Source: Hypericum androsaemum (lineage: Eukaryota > Streptophyta > Magnoliopsida > Malpighiales > Hypericaceae). From it: a stretch of 64,000 nucleotides of DNA. Below, one piece after another: positions 19,564 to 31,018 of this stretch (position 1 is its first letter; every line of letters starts with the position of its first letter). Location of the stretch: assembly GCA_963995505.1 (NCBI GenBank), contig OZ023181.1:14256221-14320220 (forward strand), given 5' to 3'. Under the pieces are notes generated by a model that was not told the origin of the DNA, ran no database searches, and saw nothing but the letters and a program-made list of their open reading frames with translations. The translations under genes and the position numbers were made by a program.

Positions 19564-19590
19564 GATGATGATGATGATGATGATGATGAT
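19564..19590 (+). repeat. (GAT)9 microsatellite in the leader region
   Basis: Nine gat triplets in a row in the 5' leader, about 90 bp before the start codon. It contains several ATG triplets, so either it is in a leader intron or it would act as upstream start codons. Confidence 0.9.
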
Positions 19591-19680
19591 TGGGAAATGA
19601 TCTTTTCATAATTACTGATCAAGTTGGTTTACTGAGATTCTCTTGCAAGGTTTGGAAAAAGGGAAAAAGGGAACCTATAA

Positions 19681-20873
19681 ATGTCAGTTTCTTTGACTCG
19701 TTTCCAATGGTGGTTATGGGGTGGGAAAGAGAAAGATCCAGTCTCGAACGGGTCGTCTTCGAACCCTTCAAACGAGTGTGGTCTTGTTGGGGTTAAGGAG
19801 TGTGATTCGGTTAAGTTCCCTTCTAGAAACTTAGCCTCTAATAGGAAAGTGACTAGGAAATGGCATAGCAGGGAAGAGAGGAGAATTGAGAAGCAATGTG
19901 GTGATGCGGTGTTGGTCCAATCTGATGGAGCTTACTTGTCTGGTTCGGAGTCCGATGGGCCGGATTGGTCAATTGGGTGGGTTGAGCCTCATGGTTGTGG
20001 GTTTAGGGGTGATGACGAGGATGATGATGGTTTTGCGGTGCTCGTTCCTTGCTATAGGTCTGGTAGCAAGGAACTGGTGGAGGGGTCAAACAACCAACTC
20101 TTGAGTGCTCTTAAGAATCTACCAAATGAGTTCTCTTCTGGTAAGAAATATCTTGCAATTGCTAATATTCTCTTGCTGTTGGTATTCACTTTGTTTCTTT
20201 ATTTTGTGTTCTAAATAATGTTGTTGGTTTTGGCAATTAAGAAAGATCGTGTCCAACTGCTGGAATTACTTCTGATTCGTCCACGTTATTGACTTTTTAC
20301 TGGTCTATGGTTTGCTGCTGAAATTAACAGCTTCATTCGATGATTTCGAGTTTTTAATAATATTCTGCGGCTGAACCTCTATGGTAAACTCAAGTTTCAA
20401 CCTCTCTAGTTAGTTTTATGCATCTCTCAACTTGGAGCACAGACAGATATAAGCCTGTTTCGTACTCCTTCCAATTTTCGATCTTGATGAATGAGAAAGC
20501 TCGACATCAATGAATGCTCATTTCCTTTATTAAAAAAAAGGAATGTTCCTTGCAAGAGGAAGTCGAGTGAGCTAGTATTTTATGCTTCTGCTCCGATTTT
20601 GATTGTCCACCCTACATTCTGCAAGTTGTTGTGCTAGAAGAATTATTATCCATGGACCAAGCAGTATTTGATTGCAGAAAAGGAACTCTTGACTGAGATT
20701 TTCTGTGGGTTCGCTGGAATGAATGATTTATGAGCTTCATTTGCTTGAAATTGTATGGGTGGTTCTAATGTTCAGATATATCTGGCTTATGTTTTTTTTT
20801 TGTTTTTGCTGAATATGTAGAAGGGAAAAACTACATGGAGTTGCTTTCTTCTCTCCAAAATTTTTGCAGTTGA
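19681..20873 (+). CDS. Conserved plant protein of unknown function (170 aa, 2 coding exons)
   Basis: The exons are 19681-20140 and 20821-20873. The donor is ttctg|gtaaga and the acceptor tatgtag|aaggg. The frame is kept and ends in TGA at 20871-20873. Reading through the donor instead gives a hydrophobic tail (LLLLVFTLFLYFVF) that is intron sequence, not a membrane anchor. The protein starts with a Trp-rich segment (W10, W11, W13), has a basic RKWHSREERR block (59-68), a SDG...SGSESD stretch (81-92), DWSIGWVEPHG (95-105), an acidic run (DDEDDD, 111-116), FAVLVPCY (118-125), and ends with NYMELLSSLQNF. I recognise the layout as a conserved plant family without a known role. It has no signal peptide. 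The 3' UTR likely ends near 21210-21230 (tgtaaataaattc). The leader is long and may contain an intron. Confidence 0.75.
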
Positions 20874-21432
20874 CCTATCTGCACAAACGCTTTGCGATGG
20901 AATTGCTTCCTGCGGCAATTACTTTGGTGAATGAAACCTTGGCCAAATGGTTCATATTTAATCTACGAATGCAGCCGAATATGGAACTCATTTTGTGCAA
21001 CATTCATAATATTGTTGGGGTGAAGTAGTAGTTTTAGTTGGCGATGAAGCAGGGGAGAAGAAGATGGATGCTCTTTGGCCTATCACATTTTGTTAGGGGG
21101 ATCTCCTTTGACTAGGCGCTGATAATCTTGTCCAATGGGAAAATCCAAGACGAGAAGGGATTCTTTTTCTCTGTAAATATTTCCTAATGTGGAAAAAGTC
21201 TAATGTAAATAAATTCTATCTATGTTCTAGTATACATATCAAAGCTTAATTTTATCCTTGAACTTCCAGCATTTACTTTAACCTTGTCGTGTGGCACCAA
21301 GACTCATCTGGCAAAGTGGTTTACCTGTTGTTGCATTGCAAGCACCTATTTAGGATTCTGTCTCTCTCCTGTTGTCTGGTCACGCCTCACCTGCTCACAT
21401 GGTTTGTCTTTGATTTTTATTCATATCCGTTA

Positions 21433-21585
21433 TTTAGAAATGACTTCTAAAGAGTGAGCCATCAGTACAAGATACTACAATTATTGCCTGGGACAATTAG
21501 ACATCTAATTAGTAATCGCGACGACCCAATTGCAAGAACGGAGATACGCCGGTTGAGCTATATCCCCCGAGCCAAGGGAAGCATG
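21433..21585 (-). other. NUPT: nuclear copy of plastid trnA-UGC 5' exon and intron start
   Basis: Minus-strand reading gives ggggatatagctcaaccggc, then gttcttgcaattgggtcg, followed by sequence matching the start of the plastid trnA-UGC intron (ggatgt/taattgtcc...caggcaataat, gtactgatggctcactc). The tRNA 5' half is at about 21531-21567 including the TGC anticodon. The 3' exon is absent and several bases differ (for example ctccgttct for ctccgctct), so this is an old, inactive plastid-to-nucleus transfer. Confidence 0.75.
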
Positions 21586-22333
21586 TAGTCGAATATTGTC
21601 ATACTCTATTTGGAGTGATTCTTCCAATAATTTAAGTCTATTTGGGGTATTTTTTATACATCAGATTTGAACGCAAAACTTTAAAAAAAATTTAAGTATT
21701 TTATTACTTAGACGAGATGGAAGTTCGTGTTTGATTTTGATCATGTTGTTAATGCCTGAGAAATTGGTGCTACAATGCCAGCTTTTGGAGATGAAGATGG
21801 GATATAGAACAAGCATTGAGCAACGCCAGCGCCTAATTTAGTCATGGACTCGGCCAAGTACGGTAGAGGTCCCCATCGCTCGGTTATCTGACAAGTAGAT
21901 GTACGACCATCTCTTGTTCTCTTATAGGGATAAGAGCCTTTTCTCCAACTCTTTTCGTCTGGTCTGGATGTGGTTACGCAAGGATAGTAGGTGGGTCCGG
22001 GAGCTGGACCACCATCCTTATTTTAACCACTGTTTTCATAGTCTAACACGAATTTTTCCGTCGTATTTTGTCCTAGGCAGGCAATCTAAGAAATTTTGAC
22101 AGAAGGTCATCTATCCTGAAATTACTTCAGGCCAAGCGTGCTTAATTTGAGAGTTTTCACAAAATGTTATCTCACCTTATTAATATCAGTTAAATCACGC
22201 AAACAATTTCTTAACTTATATCTTTAACATATATAGGTTTCAGGAAGACTACGGCTGTAACAGGTATATTTGCTACCGGGGGATTTATACACTCATTTTC
22301 TTTCTTTCTTTTTAGTATGGTATATGGTGCATC
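21586..22333. other. Intergenic, no gene seen
   Basis: No coding sequence or recognisable repeat is supported. The short ORF at 21899-22099 has no recognisable features. Confidence 0.45.
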
Positions 22334-22368
22334 ATTAAAGTGAATGCATTTTTACCAAAAAAAAAAAT

Positions 22369-23413
22369 GGAAAAATTACTCTCAAGTTCTTCGAGTTAAA
22401 AAGCCCCCCTTTTTGAAAAATGATCCTGTTATCCCTCTGGTTTGCTTTTATTATACTTTCAGGTCCCTGGATGACGTCAGCAGCTCTCTTTTTTCATTTT
22501 TGTCATTGAAAAGACTATCATACCCCTGGAATAAAAAAATGAAGTCACCGGTCATCTCCTACCTCCTCTCCGGTTTTGTCTCCAGCGACCTCGAGGCCTA
22601 GGCGAGGCATAAACCCATCCCAGCAACTCCGTCACCGTCGTCGACCCAACACCTAACAAGCCTTCCTCACTGACGTCTCTGTCACCATCGACTACCCCTC
22701 GTCCTTAATGGAGGAACCCCTCATCCCCACAAAAATAGACCAACCCACGTCTGGAGAAACCCAGTCGCCGATTCTCCATCTCGATCAAACGTCGGCGGCC
22801 GCGACCAAGATGAACAGGAGATGATGAAATCGGCGGAGGCTTATCTTGGAATTCTCGATGAAATCGAATCCCTCGTCTCTGACAAGGGACGACCAATCTT
22901 TTGAATCTGTCGTCTCCGACAAGGCTCCTTTCCATCTCAATCCAGGGGAAAGGGAAGAACAGAAAAAGTATCGGTGAACTGGAAGTGGGTACTGGCGAAC
23001 TCGATCTCAATCCAGGGTACGGCCTACGAAGTCAAAGAACGAGGTCAGATCTGAGCCCCACGCGTTAAAACGACGCCAAACAAGTTAGACTTGGGCCGAC
23101 GACGGTGAAGAAGGGTTGTTGGGTCGACGACGGTGATGGGGTTGCCGGGATGGATTTATGCCTCACCTGGGCCTCGAGGTCGTTGGAGACGACACCGGAG
23201 AGGACGTAGGAGATGACCGGTGACTTCATTTTTTATTATAGGGCTATGATAGTCTTTTCCATGACAAAAATGAAAAAAAGAGCTGCTAAAGTGTGTCAGG
23301 GACCCGAAAGAATAATAAAATCAAACACGAGGGACGTCGGCGTGTATTTTACAAATAGGGGGGACTCTTGAGTATATTTAAGCAAACCCGAGAGACTTTA
23401 GAGTAATTTTCCC
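22369..23413. mobile_element. Long-TIR foldback (Mutator-like) element with 9-bp AAAAAAAAT target duplication
   Basis: Inverted arms of about 285 bp pair 22369-22655 with 23115-23413, starting ggaaaaattactct and ending agagtaattttccc. aaaaaaaat lies immediately outside both ends (22360-22368 and 23414-23422), fitting a 9-bp Mutator-type duplication. A further direct repeat, attaaagtgaat...acc, lies outside (22334-22356 and 23421-23442). The 460-bp centre is GC-rich and has only short, probably meaningless ORFs. The right arm resembles the remnant ending at 14431. Confidence 0.78.
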
Positions 23414-23696
23414 AAAAAAAATTAAAGTGAATTTGTTTAACCTATTCAATTAATTAGTTACAAGAGTCCACTTGTTTTTTGTTTTTTCTAATAAAATATT
23501 CACCTTTCCAAAATATCATATATCATAATTCTCAAAAAAAAAAATCATATATCATGAACGCGATAGTACAGTTGACGACCCATGTGAAATTATGTTCCGA
23601 AGGAGATAAAAAGTCCGACTAGGCCTGTGCCCTCCACGTTCTCGTGGAGAGGGCATTTTTGCATATTTTTTAGAGTGTTTTGGCGGCATGGCAGTC

Positions 23697-26426
23697 TGTC
23701 ACGACCCAATTCTGTGGTCGGTGACCGGCGCTAGACTTTGACTACTTAAATCACACACAAAGATCTAGCCAGTCTCAAACTTATTCTTATTCTTATCAAT
23801 CTTAAACCATTAAACTTATAACTAAAACTTATATTATCTTACATTTTAAATACCAAAATTTTAAAACCAATTGTCAAGCTTTGTTCGATTAAACAAAATT
23901 AATATACTCTTAATAATTAAATATTTCCAAGATCAAAGCAAATCTTGTGACTACGGAGCTTCTAGATGAAAGAGCAAAATACAAACTGGAGACCTCGATG
24001 CAAGTCCTGGAGAACAAATCAGACTTGGTACGATCAGAGTAGATCTCCGAGCCAACACAACTCGTGTACGAGATCCTGCAAAACTGGTGGGTGGGAGGGT
24101 GAGTGTTTTGGAACACCCAGTAAATAAATAAGATATACATCGCAATTTATTTAGCTACTCAATGCACAAACATTCCTAAAACATGCATATAACAAATATG
24201 GCAAATAAATTATGCGGAGATGTACATTATTCCAAGATCATACTTACCAGAAGACCAAATATAGCATATAATCACAAAGTCACAAAAACATGAGCAAACT
24301 ACGCAACGTCCCATTCCGTCACGCAATTTGACACATGAAAACATAATTCCAAAATAAAATCACAAAACTGGACGAACGTTCGGCAAGTTCTAGATAGTGT
24401 CACTCCAACTCCGACACGAGGATACCGTATCTCAAAGGCGCCATCAGAATCCAACCCCGCCGGCCAAACAAATCATATCAGAATCCATTGTATCCTCAGT
24501 ATATGTGCACATATGCCAACATCCCCGGTTGGTCACGGGTAGACCTCTGCCTACTAGACGTCCATATCACAGAGCGGAACCATCTATATAATAGACTTTC
24601 ATATCATAACAACTTCATAGGCTCCCAAAACATATCAAACATATCCAATACCCCTCTGGGCCAGATTAAACAAACTTTCACAAATCATAATGTCATACCA
24701 TATGCTCATATGACAAATTCACAAATGCACTCGTATTATCATATTCAAATCATGACAAATAAATAGAGTGCGCTAAAAAAAGCACGAGTCACATATTATT
24801 TGTTTACCGATTTTTGTACGATGGCCATCTGAATAAAATGTCATTCCAATACACAAATTTATTCTCCTCAATTTTTATTCTCCGGAGTTCATTTTCGTAG
24901 TCTCAAACATATTTCAAAACCTGTTGAATACAACAATTGGTTCCATCCAACCCAAATCAGTAACTTCGCCAATACATATTCTCATCTATTAATAAATTAA
25001 CTTGACCCTATTTTTCATTCAACATGTGCGCTACTTATTCATATACCAGTTCACGTTCTTCTCAGTATATATCTATCTCTAAATAAATTAATGACTTTCA
25101 AGTTCTCTGTATCTCTATCTCAATTTTCCATCTTAAGTTTCCTCTTATAGGTTGAACTTGTTTTCTTCTTTCCTTTAATACTTGTCAATATCCTTGGTAA
25201 CTAGTCAATTTAATTAATTACTTTTCAAATATATTTTCAACCCTTTTAATTTTCTTTATCTGATTATTGGATACATGTCATCTATCCATCTTGTATCAAC
25301 ATCTCTATTAAACATGTTTAACTTCCAAGCAAACTTTAATTGCCACATAAATATATTTATGATTCTCTCTTAGTTTTCAATAGTTCCTTTCTTCTTATAT
25401 TTTCTTCCTTATTTAATTTAAGTGCTCCTTCGTATCATATCTTTTCTTCTTTCTAACTTGTTTCCAATGAGACTTAATATTACAAATTTTCTTTTTTTAT
25501 TGATCGTACTTACTATTTCTTTAATTACTCAGAAGTAAACCATAAAAAAATATTCATCCTCCCCCCTTTTCCATTGTGCCATAAATTAAACAGACAAATT
25601 TATATTACAAACACTAAGTTACCTAACTTGAATTGCTTTTCTAATTTTATAATAATTCAACGTAAGTTACAACACAATCTAATTCACCTTTGTTCTTAAT
25701 AGACTTACTTTAAAAAAATCAATAACATAGCCTAAAATGAAGGAGGAGATGAGCTTACCCAAGTGAAATCCCCTACTCGATCACAAAATCATCTCTGCTT
25801 TTCTTGTTTACTAGTTTGGTTCGCTCCTTCTTCTTTTTCATTTTATTTTTTGGTTAGGTGGAATTTGTAAATGACCTAATTTACTCCTTCACCTTGTTTT
25901 ATCTTTTCAGACCTTACCCTTTTTTTTATGCTTCGGTGTCAAGCTTTGGTGACCCCCACATTTTACTCTTTTTCTTTTCTAAATGGATTTTACCAAATTT
26001 ATTTCCACTATTCTATTTTGCCCTCTGCTACCTCTTAATTATTTAGGTGAATTCTTAGGAACTTATCTCATTATAATAAGTTGCCACGTTTTTTACTTCC
26101 ACTTTTCCTCTTGCCACGTTTTTCTTTTCTGTTTTCTTACTGCCACGTTTCCTTCTTTTTTTTTAATCTTTATCACTTAGTTTATTTGTATTTTTAGTTC
26201 TAATTTGTCTAAGCTTAGATAAGTTTGATTCTAGCTTTCATTTTTTTTTGTCAATTAAGTTAACACCTATACTTTTATTTAATATTCGCACCAAATTATA
26301 TTGAAACATATTCCTAGAATTTCTCGATGAGCAATTTACATAACTATTTCGCAATATAGTATATTATTAATTTATCAAATATCTTAACATAATTAAATTT
26401 ATCTTATTTTAAGATCAGGTATTACA
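23697..26426 (-). repeat. Tekay/Del-type LTR (reverse orientation), complete
   Basis: The plus strand begins tgtcacgacccaa and ends ggtattaca; on the minus strand it therefore starts TGTAATACC and ends GGGTCGTGACA, the ends of Tekay/Del chromovirus-type LTRs. Length is 2730 bp. The reversed polypurine tract (ttatctcctcctta, 26427-26440) follows at once, so this is a 3' LTR. Its first ~1.5 kb is nearly identical to the split LTR at 30582-31018 plus 43130-44229. Confidence 0.88.
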
Positions 26427-27708
26427 TTATCTCCTCCTTATAAAAATTCGGTCCCCGAATTTACTTAAATAAAGTTTTCTTACTGACCATATAAACAGGA
26501 TGAATACTTAACTAATATCTCCTCGTAAGTCTTTGGAGTTTGTGAATTATTTTCTCACTCTAATTTATAAATCATGAACTTTCTATCTCGAAGCTTTCAT
26601 ACCTTCTGATCGAAATTCGTTTGGCACTTTGAATATTTCAAATTTAACAAATCTGAACTAGTTGTGGTTTCAAAAGCAAGTGTTTGGTCTTATAAATAGG
26701 TCTAATACCTAGACGTGACTTTCATTTAAAAATATCACCATTGTTGTGAAATATTCGCATACCACTAGCTCAATCGGCTCTAAATTCTCAAATAGGTCAA
26801 TGTATCTAAGATTGAGTCTATACCTTTTTCCAAACTCATTATCCCTTTAACATGTGAAGACTTTAAGGTTCTCAAATTAAACATTATGTTCTTTTATTGT
26901 CAAACCAAATAAAACTCAATTCACTTGAATTCTTTTAAAATCCTTACCTTAGCTTACATTCATCTCCCAAATTATTACAAATTGACTTATACCCCTTTTA
27001 CGGAAAAGGGAAGTCCAATTGCCATTTCATAATTATGGCACAACAACTTGAATTCCAAAGAACTTTCTAACACCAACTTATTAAATTTATCATTCTTCTC
27101 ACTTTATTGATTACAAAACACATCTTAACCATATAGGCCAATTTCAACCACAAGTGTTACCATTAGACTTTTCAAAACTCATTCTCCTTCTAAGATAATA
27201 CACCTTATATAAAAATTATATTTCCTTTTATCTCTTAAATTTATGAATAGCCTTAGTTTTTTTTTAAATTCTCCAAAGTGTATAAAATCGAAGTAACTTC
27301 TTCGATCATAGCTTCAACAACTTATTTATTGTATGAAATTTTTTTTATAGTTCTATTGAATCAATTCTTTGAATCTCTCATAAAGTACCATAACCCTATC
27401 CATAAGTGGTACAATAAACTTGCATCTCGACCATACCAAACAATTTCTATCATCAAATTCTCCGATCAAATTCTTTCAAATAGATCCTTGTGAAATTTTA
27501 AGCTTATTTTTCTCAATTTTCATGTCATGCATTTAAATTACAAACTTAATACTTCCCGACATTGCCCAAAGTTATAGTCTTAAAGGCACTTTTTTTTTCC
27601 ATCACCTTTCTTTGAAGCATACTTTCTTTTTGTAATGCTCAAATTTTGTTATCCCCATATCTCAAATCTTTTGTTATACTTAAAGTTCTTTCACTAAATT
27701 TCCCTTAC
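26427..27708 (-). mobile_element. 3' end of a Tekay-type internal region (truncated)
   Basis: It starts with the polypurine tract and continues for 1.28 kb that is nearly identical, inverted, to 33712-34994. It breaks off at 27708, where another LTR begins, so most of the internal region and the primer site are missing. No coding potential is seen. Confidence 0.82.
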
Positions 27709-30579
27709 TGTCACGACCCAAACTCAGGTCGGTGACCGGCGCTAGACTTCAACTAATGTTATTCACAAAATAAATCTAGCCAGCCTCTAACGTATTCAAA
27801 TTTATAATCATAAGCATTTAAATATAAAATTTAAAACCTAATGATCTTTAGTTTCATATTCCAAATTTACAAAATATAAGCCAAGCTTTTTCTTTTTAAT
27901 ACATACTCCCAAGATCAAAACAAATCCTGCAACTACGGAGCTTCTAGATCAATAAGAAAAATACAAACTGGAGACCTCTAAACCAGTCCCGAAGAATAAA
28001 GCGGACTTAGTACGATCAGAGTAGATCTTCGAACTAATACAACTCGTATTCGAGTTCCTGCAAAACTGGTGAGAGGGGGATGAGTGTTTTGGAACACTCA
28101 GTAAAAAAATAAGATATGCATCGCAATTTATTTAGCCACTCAATGCACAAACATACCTAAAGCATGCATATAACTAACATGACAAATAAATTATGCGGAG
28201 ATGTACATTATTCAAAAGTCATACTTACCAGATGACCAAATATAGCATATAATCATAAAGTCACAGAAACATGAGCAAACTATGCAACGTTCCATACCGT
28301 CACGCAATTTGACACATGACACATAATTCCAATATCATATAGCAGAACTGACAAACATTCGGCAAGATCTAGATAGTGTCACTCCAACTCCGACACGAGG
28401 ATACCATATCTCAAAGGCGCCATCAGAAATCAACCCCGCCGGCCAAACAGATCATATCAAAATCCATTGTATCCTCAATATATGTGCACATATGCCAACA
28501 TCCCCGGTTGGTCACGGGTAGATCTCTGCCTACTAGACGTCCATATCACAGAGTAGAGCCATCTATATAATAGACTTTCACATCATAACAAATTCATCGG
28601 CTCTAAAATATACCAAACATATTCAGTACCCCCGCTGGGCCAGATTGAACACACTTTCACAAATCATAACGTCATACAATATGCTCATATGACAAATGCA
28701 CAAAATACACCCACATTACCATATTCAGATCGTGACAAATAAATAGAGTACGCCAAATAAAGTACGAGTCACATATTATTTGTTTACTGATTTAATCGAA
28801 TGTTCATTTAGAGACTCTTTCTCCCAATGCACAACGCTTTCTCCTTTCCTCATCCACGCTCAAATAGCTCAAGGTATGAGTGATTCAATCTCATGCCTGT
28901 CACAATCATTACCCATTTCAGTAATTGAATTTTGCTAAAGCCATTTATAACCTATATTTATTCTTTGATTCCTATAAATATAACAACCAGCCTTGATTAT
29001 TTTAGTATAACCATCAACACATTAAAATTCTCACTTACGGTTTCTTTTTATTAAATCAACTCTATAAAATAGTATTCCTCCACATCGAATAAAATCCAAT
29101 ACTCATGCTCATACTAATTCAACGTAAACACAGAACATGTTGGAATATTTAATTTCCTTTTTTCCTTCTTTATATTAATATTGGTTGGAAAATTAATATT
29201 AAGGGGATGAGCTTCCGTTTCTTCTTTCCTTTTATTTTGTTAAAGCAAAATTAATCATACAAATTTATATTAACAAACATCTAATTACCTTAGCTTGAGT
29301 TACTTTTCTGTTTTTATTTTCACCAACATCTCCTTCGAAATATTCAATTTCCAAGCGAACCTTCATAGCCATGTAAATTTAACTTCCTCCTCGTTTCCCA
29401 TCTTTCATCCCTTCTTTCTTTAGTAGTTCATTTTCTCTCTCTTTTTTAACTTGTTTCCATTGTGACTTGATATACAAAATTTCCTTTTTTTTAAATTATC
29501 CTAATTACTACAGTTAGTTACCAAGAAATAACCCATGAAAACTTCCATCCTTCTCATATTCTTTTTATCTTCACCACAATCTCACAAACCTTTGGTTGAT
29601 AAATTTAATAAATCTTATAATTTCCTTAATTAAATAAGCATGTCTAATATTTTTCTTTTATTTCTTCCAAGCAATTCATCAAAACCTTTATCTCAGTTTA
29701 TTATTGGAAAGAAATTAATCATTTCAACTCTATAAAATTTACCTCGGTGATTTTTTTCCTATCGTCTTTCTCGGCCGCTTCTTCTTCTTTTATTTTTTTT
29801 CCTCCTTTTCTCTTTCTGGTTCTTTATGTGTCTTTATTTTGTTGGAAAATTGGAAGCCAACAATTTATCCTCCCAAGTTCCACCGCTTCTAAATTCACCG
29901 TTATCTTCTTTCTTTCTTTCTTTTTTATTTTACTTGTTGTCAATTTCCCAAACTAGCCACGTTTCTTTGTTTTCACCCTTGCACGTTTTAGTCTACTTTT
30001 TACCATTGCCACGTTTGTTTCCATTTATTTCCTTGCGTTGATTTTTTCTTTTATTGTTTTCAATTCTAACTTATCCTATTTTATTTGGTTAACTTTATCT
30101 TATTATATATTTTTTTCTTACCTTAGTTACTTTAGTTTTATACGATAATTATCTCTTACCTAAAATTTAGGCTTTATCAACGTACTTATCATCTCTTTTT
30201 AATTTTCCTTATATTTTCAATGTTTTTGTCAAAACTTTCAACACAAACTAATCGAATTTCTTGAATAGAAAATATCCACGTCATGTTTAGTTAATTTGAT
30301 ACAATTAAATTATTTCACAAGATACTAACGTTTTCTTTCCACCATCTTTATTTAATTCACTTTTATTCATAATTTCTAATTACGAATGTGTATTCTATAT
30401 TTTATTCCTCCCAAAGTCATTGTCACGTCCATTATTAACACTTTAAACTATTGTAGGTCAAAATAGTATCTACTCAAACAATTACTTTATGTGGTATTTT
30501 AGTATATTTTTATATTACTGAATAACTTAGTATACCTGATTAAACTCAACTAAGTTCAACTTATTTGTCGGGTATTACA
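27709..30579 (-). repeat. Divergent Tekay-type LTR (reverse orientation)
   Basis: Complete ends are present (plus strand tgtcacgaccc at 27709, gtattaca at 30579), 2871 bp. It is clearly more diverged from the other four LTRs than they are from each other. It sits at the junction of the truncated internal region on the left and the inversion breakpoint on the right, and no direct target duplication is found in the present arrangement. Confidence 0.8.
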
Positions 30580-30581
30580 TT

Positions 30582-31018
30582 TATCTTATTTGTTTACTGG
30601 GTGTTCCAAAACACTCACCCCCACCCACCAATTTTGCAGGATCTCGTACACGAGTTGTGTTGGCTCGGAGATCTACTCTGATCGTACCAAGTCCGATTTG
30701 TTCTCCAGGACTTGCATCGAGGTCTCTAGTTTGTATTTTGCTCTTTCATCTAGAAGCTCCGTAGTCACAAGATTTGCTTTGATCTTGAAAATATTTAATT
30801 ATTAAGAGTATATTAATTTTGTTTAATCGAACAAAGCTTGACAATTGGTTTTAAAATTTTGGTATTTAAAATGTAAGATAATATAAGTTTTAGTTATAAG
30901 TTTAATGGTTTAAGATTGATAAGAATAAGAATAAGTTTGAGGCTGGCTAGATCTTTGTGTGTGATTTAAGTAGTCAAAGTCTAGCGCCGGTCACCGACCA
31001 CAGAATTGGGTCGTGACA
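30582..31018 (+). repeat. 3' fragment (R-U5) of a Tekay-type LTR, forward
   Basis: 437 bp beginning tatcttatttgtttactggg and ending gggtcgtgaca, directly followed by a primer binding site. It is nearly identical to the reverse complement of 23697-24130. The missing 5' part appears to be 43130-44229, separated by an inversion. Confidence 0.85.

Noticed and set aside
20141..20214. C-terminal transmembrane segment in the ORF beginning at 19681
   Set aside because: The hydrophobic residues are read from intron sequence after a strong splice donor; a matching acceptor and in-frame exon exist at 20821.
22705..23010. 101-codon minus-strand ORF inside the second foldback as a captured gene
   Set aside because: No recognisable domain or conserved motif, unlike the fragment in the first foldback.
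24488..24766. A 92-codon ORF (MYPQYMCTYANIPGW...) found again at 43493-43771, 42203-42478 and 35563-35787, apparently a conserved protein
   Set aside because: All copies lie in homologous LTR sequence on the strand opposite to the element's sense. Conservation follows DNA identity, and diverged LTR copies (28376, solo LTR near 59720) do not keep the frame.
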